Assembly (NCBI GenBank): GCA_024643825.1
Contig: JAHEME010000186.1
Coordinates: 1 to 6,253, forward strand
Length of the DNA stretch: 6,253 nucleotides
Direction of reading: 5' to 3'
Source: Chloroflexota bacterium
GTDB taxonomy: Bacteria; Chloroflexota; Anaerolineae; Aggregatilineales; UBA3940
Shown here: positions 1 through 5,639 of the stretch, one piece after another
How positions within the stretch are numbered: the stretch's first letter is position 1
Layout: every line of letters starts with the position of its first letter
Notes under the pieces: model-generated
The model's database searches: none
The model's input: only the letters and a program-made list of their open reading frames with translations
What the model was told of the DNA's origin: nothing
Translations under genes and position numbers: made by a program

Positions 1-845
1 CCCGTATGATCGTAGGCCTGATCGACCGCGATGAAGGTCAGATGACGCTGATGGGCATTGATGTACCTTCAAAGGTTGGGGATCGCTCACTTTCTCTATG
101 CGCGCAGTTGCAAATGGTCTTTCAAAATCCGCAAGACTCCCTGAACCCCTATCGTACGGTGCGGCAGTCCGTCCGCAGACCCCTGATCAAACTGGCGGGA
201 ATCTCTCGTGTGGAAGCTGATCGGGAGGTAGATCGGCTGCTTGAGTCTGTGCGCCTCCGAGCGGAGGTTGCCACGCGTTATCCAAGCGAGTTAAGTGGAG
301 GCGAACGCCAGCGAGTCGCGATTGCTCGTGCGCTCGCCTCAAATCCAGGTTTGATCGTTTGTGATGAACCCATATCTTCCCTGGATATGTCTGTGCAATC
401 GGCGTTATTGAATCTGTTGGCTCGATTGCAGGAAGAACGGGGCACTTCCTATCTTTTTATCTCACATGATCTGGCTGCCGTCGCTTATCTGGCGGATTAT
501 GTAGCCGTCATGTATCTGGGTGAATTATTCGAGGTAGGTTATGCCCGCGACCTCTTCAACCCACCGCTGCACCCGTATACAGAGGCGTTGATTTCCGCCA
601 TTCCCAGCCCAGACCCACAACGAGGAGGCAATCAAATTCTGCTATCCGGGGATATTCCTGATTCCGGCAGCAAGCCATCGGGCTGTGCCTTCCACTCCCG
701 ATGCCCCCATAAGATCGGGACCATCTGCGAAACACAACCCCCTCCCTGGCATGATAACGAGGATGAGCATCACATTCGCTGCCATATTCCTCTACAGAAG
801 CTTGCTACCCTGCAAGCCTACCTTCTGAAAGATCAGATGGGGTAG
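1..845 (+). CDS. Peptide-type ABC transporter ATP-binding protein (DppD/DppF/OppF family), 5' end outside window
   Basis: This is the cytoplasmic ATPase that powers import of di- or oligopeptides, or of related solutes such as nickel or oligosaccharides in some family members. The frame is open to the left edge, and the ATG at position 6 lies inside the nucleotide-binding domain, so the true start and the Walker A motif lie upstream. Counting from that internal Met, I see the Q-loop around Q40 (VFQNPQDSLNP), the signature LSGGERQRV from 96, Walker B LIVCDEP from 116, and the H-loop FISHDL with H154. The oligopeptide-type C-terminal extension follows: HPYTEAL at 189-195 and cysteines at 227, 233, 241 and 259. 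All ATPase motifs visible here are intact. The stop lies seven bases before the permease gene, so both are in one operon. The substrate cannot be read from the sequence. Confidence 0.95.
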   Translation, partial: RMIVGLIDRDEGQMTLMGIDVPSKVGDRSLSLCAQLQMVFQNPQDSLNPYRTVRQSVRRPLIKLAGISRVEADREVDRLLESVRLRAEVATRYPSELSGGERQRVAIARALASNPGLIVCDEPISSLDMSVQSALLNLLARLQEERGTSYLFISHDLAAVAYLADYVAVMYLGELFEVGYARDLFNPPLHPYTEALISAIPSPDPQRGGNQILLSGDIPDSGSKPSGCAFHSRCPHKIGTICETQPPPWHDNEDEHHIRCHIPLQKLATLQAYLLKDQMG

Positions 846-852
846 ATCAACA

Positions 853-1806
853 TTGATACGTTTTCTCATTCGACGGTTGGCCTTTTTTGTCTTAACGTTG
901 CTTCTGGCATCAATCCTGATCTTCACGCTTACTCGCATCCTACCCGGAGATGTGGCCCGCGTGCTGCTTGGACGCGATGCAGGTGCGCAGGAAGTTACAC
1001 GAGTGCGATCCGAGCTAGGGCTTGACCAGCCCCTTCTGGTTCAGTACTTTCGTTGGGCTGGGTCATTCCTTACGCCAGATTGGGGAATGACGTTCGCCGC
1101 TCCCCGGCAGCCAATCCGCATGATTATCGAACAGCGGGCCACCCGTTCTGGGCAGCTTGCGCTACTCACGCTGATCATGGCCGTTCCAACCTCTATCATG
1201 CTGGGCGCAGTCGCAGGATTTACCGAAGATCGCTTACCAGATAACGTTATTTCTATCCTTGCACTATCAGTCGCCAGCTTGCCTGAATTTGTTACAGGTA
1301 TCTTCCTGATCAACATTCTGGCGTTGCAGTGGGGATGGTTTCCGTCGAGTTCCTCAGTTCGGCCTGATGCCACCTTTGCCGAGGCTCTGCCGGGTCTTTG
1401 GCTTCCCGCAATCTCCGCCTCTCTAGTGTTGATCGCCTACATTGCTCGTTTAACTCGGGCAGGGGTCATTGAAGAATTGAAGAAGGATTACGTCCGGACA
1501 GCGATACTCAAAGGCGTACCCTATCCACTCGTAATCGTGAAGCATGTGCTCCGCAATGCACTGATCCCGACCATCACAGTCATTGCCACCAGCACAGGAT
1601 GGCTGGTGAGTGGTCTGGTGGTCATCGAATTTGTATTCAGCTATCCAGGGCTGGGGCGTCTACTGGTTTTTGCAATTGACAATCGCGATCTGCCCCTAAT
1701 TCAAGCCGTAGTGATGACCACTGTATTTGTCATCCTCACTGCTAACTTCGCGGCTGATCTGCTTTACGGCTTGTTGAATCCACGTATCGACCTCATTTCA
1801 CAATGA
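853..1806 (+). CDS. Peptide-type ABC transporter permease (DppB/OppB family)
   Basis: This is an integral membrane subunit of the same importer, forming half of the translocation channel. It has 317 residues, the usual full length. The first transmembrane segment (about 8-29) follows the typical MIRFLIRRL start. The periplasmic loop carries GDVARVLLG and LGLDQPLLVQYFRW. Further hydrophobic segments lie near 99-121, 131-158, 181-199, 239-262 and 284-306. The EAA loop that docks on the ATPase is at about 207-240 (DYVRTAILKGV, then HVLRNALIPT). The start is TTG at 853: no ATG or GTG in this frame would keep the first membrane segment, and a GGGG stretch at 839-842 can serve as the ribosome site. 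The second permease (DppC type) and the solute-binding protein do not follow, so they must lie upstream or elsewhere. Confidence 0.95.
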   Translation: MIRFLIRRLAFFVLTLLLASILIFTLTRILPGDVARVLLGRDAGAQEVTRVRSELGLDQPLLVQYFRWAGSFLTPDWGMTFAAPRQPIRMIIEQRATRSGQLALLTLIMAVPTSIMLGAVAGFTEDRLPDNVISILALSVASLPEFVTGIFLINILALQWGWFPSSSSVRPDATFAEALPGLWLPAISASLVLIAYIARLTRAGVIEELKKDYVRTAILKGVPYPLVIVKHVLRNALIPTITVIATSTGWLVSGLVVIEFVFSYPGLGRLLVFAIDNRDLPLIQAVVMTTVFVILTANFAADLLYGLLNPRIDLISQ

Positions 1807-1817
1807 GTAAGATGGTT

Positions 1818-1846
1818 GTAATCACTTCCGTCTAAACTCTGATTAC
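1818..1846. repeat. Inverted repeat between the permease and DUF5996 genes
   Basis: A perfect 7-base inverted repeat, GTAATCA at 1818-1824 and TGATTAC at 1840-1846, is separated by 15 bases. It lies in the 69-base gap between the permease stop and the next gene. With a long loop and no T-run after it, it is a poor intrinsic terminator. It could be a weak stem-loop, an operator half-site pair for the downstream genes, or chance. Confidence 0.35.
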
Positions 1847-1865
1847 TTATTCCATGCGTCCAATT

Positions 1866-1869
1866 GGAG
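1866..1869 (+). promoter_or_regulatory. Ribosome binding site GGAG that decides the DUF5996 start
   Basis: GGAG at 1866-1869 sits six bases before the ATG at 1876. It overlaps an in-frame TTG at 1864 that would otherwise extend the protein by four residues. The spacing favours ATG 1876 and makes the TTG start unlikely. Confidence 0.7.
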
Positions 1870-1875
1870 ACGATT

Positions 1876-2655
1876 ATGCCCCTCCCGATCCTTGACCATT
1901 GGCAGAATACCCGAATTGGACTTCACCAGGTATCCCAGGTAGTTTCATCGCTTCGACGAGTAACGGCAGAGCCGGAGCCGAACTGGACACATATTGGACT
2001 TCGCTATACCCCCGGTGGGCTGACCACCGAAGACCTTCCACACCTGGGGCAGGTAGACATGAACTTCGCGGATCGATCCCTGATCGTCAGGCTGCTTGAT
2101 AGCGGACCGGAGGAAATTTCGTTCCAGGGGATTTCTCCCGTCCAACTAGCCGATTCTCTTGAGGAAAAACTCAACGTGCACGGGCATGAGATTCTGCTGA
2201 ATCGCAGCAAGATTATCAGTACAGAGCCAATCAACATTGACGTTAAATTGGCCCGTGACTACGCCATCACCCTGACCGCCGTCATGAATGCTTTGTCTGG
2301 TTTCCGCCAATCGCTCCCCGGCGAGAAGAGCCCGCTCGTAGTCTGGGCGCACGGCTTCGATACCGGGTTCCTGTGGTTTGCGACCGATCGATCTGTTGAA
2401 GAAGCGCCTCATCTGAACTTTGGCTTCTCTCCCCGCAGTCCCGGTTTTGATCGCCCGTATGTATACGCCTATCCCTGGCCCCGCCCAGAAGACATGACTT
2501 CGGTTCCCCTGCGCGCACCTGCCCGCTGGTATACCGAAAGCTGGAAGGGACTAGTCCTCGACTACGATCAGTTTCGCAATGAGTCGAATCCAGCGCAGGT
2601 GATTCAAAATGTGCTTACGGGAATGTATGAGTCGTTCGCACCCTTATTGAGATAA
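1876..2655 (+). CDS. DUF5996 family protein
   Basis: This 259-residue protein has no signal peptide or membrane segment and is probably cytoplasmic. I recognise DUF5996 from several blocks. These are the N-terminal HWQNTRIGLHQVSQVV (8-23), WTHIGLRYTPGGLTT (37-51), the FADRSLIVR strand (64-72), SGFRQSLPGEKSPLVVWAHGFD (141-162) and the C-terminal YVYAYPWPRP (195-204), then APARWYTESWKGLVLDYDQFR. The molecular function of the family is not known to me. The length seems slightly short for the family, but all blocks I recall are present. ATG 1876 was chosen because of the GGAG six bases upstream. The stop is five bases before the DUF427 start, so the two genes are probably co-transcribed. The region before it, including the inverted repeat at 1818-1846, separates it from the ABC operon, although read-through is possible. 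Confidence 0.85.
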   Translation: MPLPILDHWQNTRIGLHQVSQVVSSLRRVTAEPEPNWTHIGLRYTPGGLTTEDLPHLGQVDMNFADRSLIVRLLDSGPEEISFQGISPVQLADSLEEKLNVHGHEILLNRSKIISTEPINIDVKLARDYAITLTAVMNALSGFRQSLPGEKSPLVVWAHGFDTGFLWFATDRSVEEAPHLNFGFSPRSPGFDRPYVYAYPWPRPEDMTSVPLRAPARWYTESWKGLVLDYDQFRNESNPAQVIQNVLTGMYESFAPLLR

Positions 2656-2660
2656 GACAA

Positions 2661-3077
2661 ATGGGTTTGAGAATGGAACGAGTTAAGCCTGAGCCAGGGC
2701 AGGAGTCTGTTTGGGATTATCCTCGCCCACCACGCACAGAACCTACTTCGCAGCGAATTCGTGTCGAGCTCGGCGGGGTAACGATTGCCGATTCTACCCG
2801 TGCGGTTCGTATTCTGGAAACAAGCAGCCCACCTGTGTATTACTGGTCTATCTGGGTTGGGAATCAAGTGGCTGAAAACGCAGCCTGGAGCTATCAGAAC
2901 CCCACGCCGGGGTATGAATCAATACAGGGATACCTCGCCTTTTACGCAGGTCGAATAGATGCATGTTATGTGGGCGACGAACGTGTGGAGCCACAGCCTG
3001 GCTCGTTTTATGGAGGCTGGATCACTTCCCAGATTGTAGGCCCCTTCAAAGGAACCCCTGGCACAGAAGACTGGTAA
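2661..3077 (+). CDS. DUF427 domain protein with an apparent internal in-frame deletion
   Basis: This is a 138-residue soluble protein of the DUF427 family (Pfam PF04248), whose biochemical role I cannot state. The N-terminal half matches the family closely: ESVWDYPRPPRTEP (15-28), RIRVELGGVTIADSTRAVRIL (33-52) and SSPPVYY (55-61). So does the C-terminal half: VAENAAWSYQNPTPG (70-84), AFYAGRIDACYV (93-104) and PQPGSFYGGWITSQIVGPFKG (111-131). Normally the PPVYY segment is followed by about 25-30 residues, roughly P-x-x-D-V-x-x-x-x-L then a C-x-x-K-G element and a Tyr/Trp strand. Here Y61 (codon 2841-2843) runs straight into WSIWVG. The frame is kept, so a shortened protein is made if the gene is expressed, perhaps non-functional. 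ATG 2661 is used; ATG 2673 (Met5, giving MERVKPEPGQ) is an equally plausible start. It lies five bases after the DUF5996 stop. Confidence 0.85.
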   Translation: MGLRMERVKPEPGQESVWDYPRPPRTEPTSQRIRVELGGVTIADSTRAVRILETSSPPVYYWSIWVGNQVAENAAWSYQNPTPGYESIQGYLAFYAGRIDACYVGDERVEPQPGSFYGGWITSQIVGPFKGTPGTEDW

Positions 3078-3098
3078 AGTGCGATGGATTGGGTGGAT

Positions 3099-3118
3099 TG
3101 CCAGTGGGATAGCTGGCA
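3099..3118. other. Short hairpin between the convergent DUF427 and tRNA-Lys genes
   Basis: TGCCAG at 3099-3104 pairs with CTGGCA at 3113-3118 around an 8-base loop. It sits in the 63-base gap between two convergent genes, where a bidirectional terminator would be expected. Neither strand has a T-run after the stem, so intrinsic termination is doubtful. It may only slow polymerase or protect 3' ends. Confidence 0.3.
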
Positions 3119-3140
3119 GATGAGAGGGAAACGACAAGAA

Positions 3141-3212
3141 TGACCCGCCCAGGACTCGAACCTGGAACCTACTGATTAAGAGTCAGCTGCTCTGCCATTG
3201 AGCTAGCGGGCC
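3141..3212 (-). tRNA. tRNA-Lys, anticodon CTT
   Basis: This 72-base tRNA gene reads AAG lysine codons. On the minus strand all arms fold. The acceptor is GGCCCGC with GCGGGTC (one G-T pair), the D arm is GCTC/GAGC with a 7-base loop containing GG, and the anticodon arm is GCTGA/TCAGT around the loop CTCTTAA. A 5-base variable loop AGGTT and the T arm CCAGG/CCTGG with loop TTCGAGT follow. The discriminator base is A, as expected for lysine tRNA. The 3' CCA is not encoded and must be added after transcription. The A15-T48 Levitt pair is consistent. The gene is convergent with DUF427 and has its own promoter at 3231-3258. There is no neighbouring tRNA in the window. Confidence 0.97.
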
Positions 3213-3230
3213 ACATCAATTCAGTGTGAT

Positions 3231-3258
3231 ATTATACCGTACCCCGGAAAGTCGTCAA
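3231..3258 (-). promoter_or_regulatory. Near-consensus promoter of tRNA-Lys
   Basis: On the minus strand, TTGACG (3258-3253) is the -35 box and a perfect TATAAT (3236-3231) is the -10 box, with a 16-base spacer. Transcription would start near 3224, giving a leader of about 12 bases before the tRNA 5' end at 3212, to be removed by RNase P. This fits a strong housekeeping-sigma promoter, as expected for a stable RNA gene. Confidence 0.8.
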
Positions 3259-3267
3259 ACCATTTTG

Positions 3268-3320
3268 CCCTCAGAAAAGTAATACTGTGAACCCTCAGTG
3301 CAGAAGAAGCGAATACTGTG
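3268..3320. repeat. Two-copy imperfect tandem repeat in the tRNA-Lys/moxR intergenic region
   Basis: Two units share the same order of blocks. CCCTCAG at 3268-3274 is followed by AATACTGTG at 3281-3289. CCCTCAG at 3292-3298 is followed by AATACTGTG at 3312-3320. The A-rich middles differ in length (6 against 13 bases) but are similar. The AATACTGTG copies are 31 bases apart, close to three helical turns, so they would face the same side of DNA. They lie upstream of both divergent promoters. This may be an operator pair or only a local duplication. Confidence 0.5.
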
Positions 3321-3358
3321 CCTGCGCCAAAGAAGGTGGGCTTTTCACAGGGGGATCT

Positions 3359-3364
3359 TATAAT
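3359..3364 (+). promoter_or_regulatory. Probable -10 box of the moxR–DUF58 operon
   Basis: A perfect TATAAT lies 43 bases before the moxR start. Transcription would begin near 3371, leaving a leader of about 37 bases. No good -35 match is present at 16-18 bases upstream (the sequence there is GTGGGC-like), which suggests either an activator-dependent promoter or a chance match. The 195-base region 3213-3407 has no supported gene. It holds this box, the tandem repeat at 3268-3320 and the tRNA promoter on the other strand. Confidence 0.45.
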
Positions 3365-3393
3365 TAGCCAGTGGGTATTCTGACCGAGATCAT

Positions 3394-3398
3394 GGGGG
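3394..3398 (+). promoter_or_regulatory. Ribosome binding site of moxR
   Basis: GGGGG at 3394-3398 lies nine bases before ATG 3408. The alternative ATG 3417 has only an AGGA directly against it, too close to work. This favours 3408 as the start. Confidence 0.55.
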
Positions 3399-3407
3399 TC
3401 TAACCAA

Positions 3408-4367
3408 ATGACAGGAATGCAAACCATTGCTGAACGACTTGCCACCAATGTAGAACGTGTGATTGTTGGGAAAAATCGGGAAGTGATGCTTACCCTGATC
3501 GGGCTTCTTTGCCAGGGGCATATCCTGATTGAAGATGTCCCCGGTGTGGGCAAAACGATGCTGGCGAAAACACTCTCGCGGTCGCTTGGATGCACGTTCA
3601 GCCGAATCCAGTTTACACCGGACATGCTGCCCAGTGATGTCACTGGCGTATCGGTGTTTAACCAGAAAGAGCGAGAATTCGAGTTCCGTCCTGGCCCCAT
3701 CATGGCTCAGGTCGTGTTGGCGGACGAGATTAACCGTGCCACCCCCAAGACTCAATCTGCGCTGCTGGAAGCAATGGAAGAGCGTCAGGTGACGGTTGAT
3801 GGAACGACCTATCATCTGGAGCGCCCGTTCCTGGTTATGGCTACACAGAACCCGATTGAGTATGAAGGCACGTTCCCACTACCGGAAGCACAGTTAGATC
3901 GGTTCATGGTGCGGATTCGTCTGGGATACCCCGCGTCGGCAGATGAAGTCTCTATTCTCGAAGCGCAGCAATATCAGCATCCCATCGAGCAGATTGAGCA
4001 GGTGGTGACGCTGGAAGAACTTCTTGCCGCACAGCAGGAAGTACGCAACATCTACGCAGATAAGCAGATCATTCGCTACATTGTCGATCTTGTATCGGCA
4101 ACGCGTACCCATGAAGACGTATATCTGGGCGCAAGCCCGCGCGGAAGTCTGGCGCTGCATCGAGCAGCACAGGCGAGAGCCGCGATCGCTGGGCGTGATC
4201 ACATTTTGCCTGATGATGTGAAAGAACTGGCGGAAGTCACACTGGCGCACCGCATCATTGTCGGGCCTGCCGCCCGCATCAAAGACGTAAACTCAGAGGC
4301 CATCGTGTCCGATATCCTCCGGCGCGTCCCGGTTCCGGGTGCGGCCCTTGGCACGCAGCGCAATTGA
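3408..4367 (+). CDS. MoxR-family AAA+ ATPase
   Basis: This is a cytoplasmic AAA+ ATPase of the MoxR family (AAA_3 domain), 319 residues and full length. MoxR proteins are thought to act as chaperones that mature or remodel partner complexes, often with DUF58 or von Willebrand A-domain proteins encoded beside them. Walker A is DVPGVGKT at 43-50, and Walker B is VVLADEIN at 102-109. Sensor 1 is at N148 in ATQNPIEYEGTFPLPEAQ, followed by the LDRF arginine at 165. Sensor 2 is R245 in GASPRGSLAL, within the C-terminal lid domain (about 210-310). All ATPase residues I can check are present. The downstream DUF58 gene starts nine bases after the stop, so the two form an operon, probably driven from the promoter region at 3359. 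The client is not known from sequence. Confidence 0.95.
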   Translation: MTGMQTIAERLATNVERVIVGKNREVMLTLIGLLCQGHILIEDVPGVGKTMLAKTLSRSLGCTFSRIQFTPDMLPSDVTGVSVFNQKEREFEFRPGPIMAQVVLADEINRATPKTQSALLEAMEERQVTVDGTTYHLERPFLVMATQNPIEYEGTFPLPEAQLDRFMVRIRLGYPASADEVSILEAQQYQHPIEQIEQVVTLEELLAAQQEVRNIYADKQIIRYIVDLVSATRTHEDVYLGASPRGSLALHRAAQARAAIAGRDHILPDDVKELAEVTLAHRIIVGPAARIKDVNSEAIVSDILRRVPVPGAALGTQRN

Positions 4368-4376
4368 TGAATCTTC

Positions 4377-5639
4377 ATGGATAGGCGACGCAACGCACTC
4401 TATCTGATCGTTCTGGTCAGCTTTCTTGCGGGATTGATCACCGGGCGCACATTCTTCTTCAATGTGGCGTATGCTTTCACTTCACTGCTGATCTTTTCCT
4501 TCCTGTGGGCATGGACAGGTGCAAACTGGCTGCGACTCTCCCGTCAGACTCGTGCTCGTCGGGCACAGGTCGGACGCTACATGGAAGAACGATTCACCGT
4601 TCGCAATACCAGCATCATCCCCAAACTGTGGCTCGAAATCTACGATCACTCTACTTTGCCAGGGCACAGAGCCAGCCATGTCGTGAGCAACCTCAAACCT
4701 CGTGCTGGCGGCTCGTGGCTGGTACGAACTCTGTGCGTACAGCGTGGCGAGTTTGAGCTTGGCCCGCTTCGCATCGTAGCAGGCGATCCATTCGGGCTGT
4801 TTGAGACGGAGCGCAAGATCAACGCAACCTCGCGTCTGGTTGTGTATCCGTCCACTGTGCCGATCCCGGAATTCGCGCTGCCTATCGGCATCCTCCCCGG
4901 AGGGGATGCGCTGCGTCGGCGTACCCATCATGTAACATCGAACGCGTCCGGGGTGCGAGACTATGTACCCGGCGACAGCTTTGGTCGTATTCACTGGCGC
5001 TCCACAGCCCGCAAAGATCGGCTGGTTGTCAAAGAATTTGAGCTTGACCCGCTGGCCGATATTTGGATGATGATGGACGCGGACCGGACAGTTCACGCAG
5101 GGGAATTTCTCACCACCGATGCAGATGCAGAACGCATGCCGTGGGAAATCGAAGAGAGAGATTTTTCGATCCCACCCACGACAGAAGAATATGCCGTGAC
5201 AACCACGGCATCGCTGGCGCGCCACTTTCTACAGAAGGATCGGTCCGTTGGATTCGCAACCTACGGTCAGCGCAGGGAGATCATTCAAGTAGATCGGGGC
5301 CCCCGTCAGATGACGAAATTACTGGAGACCCTTGCGGTTGTTCGTGCCCGTGGAACCATATCTCTCGATCAAATGCTCGTTCTTGAGGGCGATCAACTTT
5401 CGCGCGGGACAACCGTAATCGTGGTAACACCCTCCACGCGGGATGCCTGGGTCACAGCCTCACACCGATTGGTGCGCAGAGGTCTGCGTGTGATTGCGGT
5501 ACTGATTGATGCAGAGAGCTTCGGCGGGAGACCAGGAACCCGTCAAATTGCGACGCATCTCGGTTCAGTTGGCATCCCTACCTATATCATTCGGCTTGGG
5601 GATGATCTACGGTTAGCACTGAGCCGCCAGCGGGCATGA
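4377..5639 (+). CDS. DUF58 domain protein, MoxR partner
   Basis: This 420-residue membrane-anchored protein has two hydrophobic segments at its N-terminus (about 7-23 and 28-46), then a beta-rich extracytoplasmic or linker region (70-160) with RGEFELGPLRIVAGDPFGLF at 123-142. The DUF58 core follows, with the hallmark RDYVPGDSFGRIHWRSTA at 194-211. A degenerate von Willebrand A-like fold comes next: WMMMDAD (230-236) is in the MIDAS strand position without the usual DxSxS, TTVIVVTPS is at 345-353, and RVIAVLID is at 371-378. An acidic, Pro-rich insert at about 240-270 interrupts this domain. The start is fixed by a stop in the same frame at 4368-4370; no clear ribosome site is seen, so translation is probably coupled to moxR. 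Its 3' end overlaps the opposing MFS gene by 53 bases. The family's role is not established; the gene pair suggests work with MoxR. Confidence 0.93.
   Translation: MDRRRNALYLIVLVSFLAGLITGRTFFFNVAYAFTSLLIFSFLWAWTGANWLRLSRQTRARRAQVGRYMEERFTVRNTSIIPKLWLEIYDHSTLPGHRASHVVSNLKPRAGGSWLVRTLCVQRGEFELGPLRIVAGDPFGLFETERKINATSRLVVYPSTVPIPEFALPIGILPGGDALRRRTHHVTSNASGVRDYVPGDSFGRIHWRSTARKDRLVVKEFELDPLADIWMMMDADRTVHAGEFLTTDADAERMPWEIEERDFSIPPTTEEYAVTTTASLARHFLQKDRSVGFATYGQRREIIQVDRGPRQMTKLLETLAVVRARGTISLDQMLVLEGDQLSRGTTVIVVTPSTRDAWVTASHRLVRRGLRVIAVLIDAESFGGRPGTRQIATHLGSVGIPTYIIRLGDDLRLALSRQRA

Noticed and set aside
1864..1875. TTG start extending the DUF5996 protein by four residues
   Set aside because: The TTG overlaps the GGAG ribosome site that is well spaced for ATG 1876.
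3141..3212. tRNA-Lys as an integration site for a mobile element
   Set aside because: No second copy of the tRNA 3' end, no integrase and no phage or plasmid gene is visible in the window.
3390..3815. Minus-strand open frames over the start of moxR (also 3221-3703)
   Set aside because: They overlap the Walker A region of a clear MoxR gene and have no family resemblance; the 3221-3703 frame also runs through the moxR promoter region.
4888..4909. GC-rich near-palindrome within the DUF58 gene (GCATCC and GGATGC arms)
   Set aside because: It is in the coding frame for a Gly-Pro-Gly-Gly stretch and is followed by no T-run, so codon content explains it.
4482..5225. A long open frame of 247 codons on the minus strand, antisense to the DUF58 gene
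   Set aside because: It lies wholly within a gene with clear DUF58 motifs, shows no recognisable domain and is rich in Cys, Arg and His in the way of antisense shadows.
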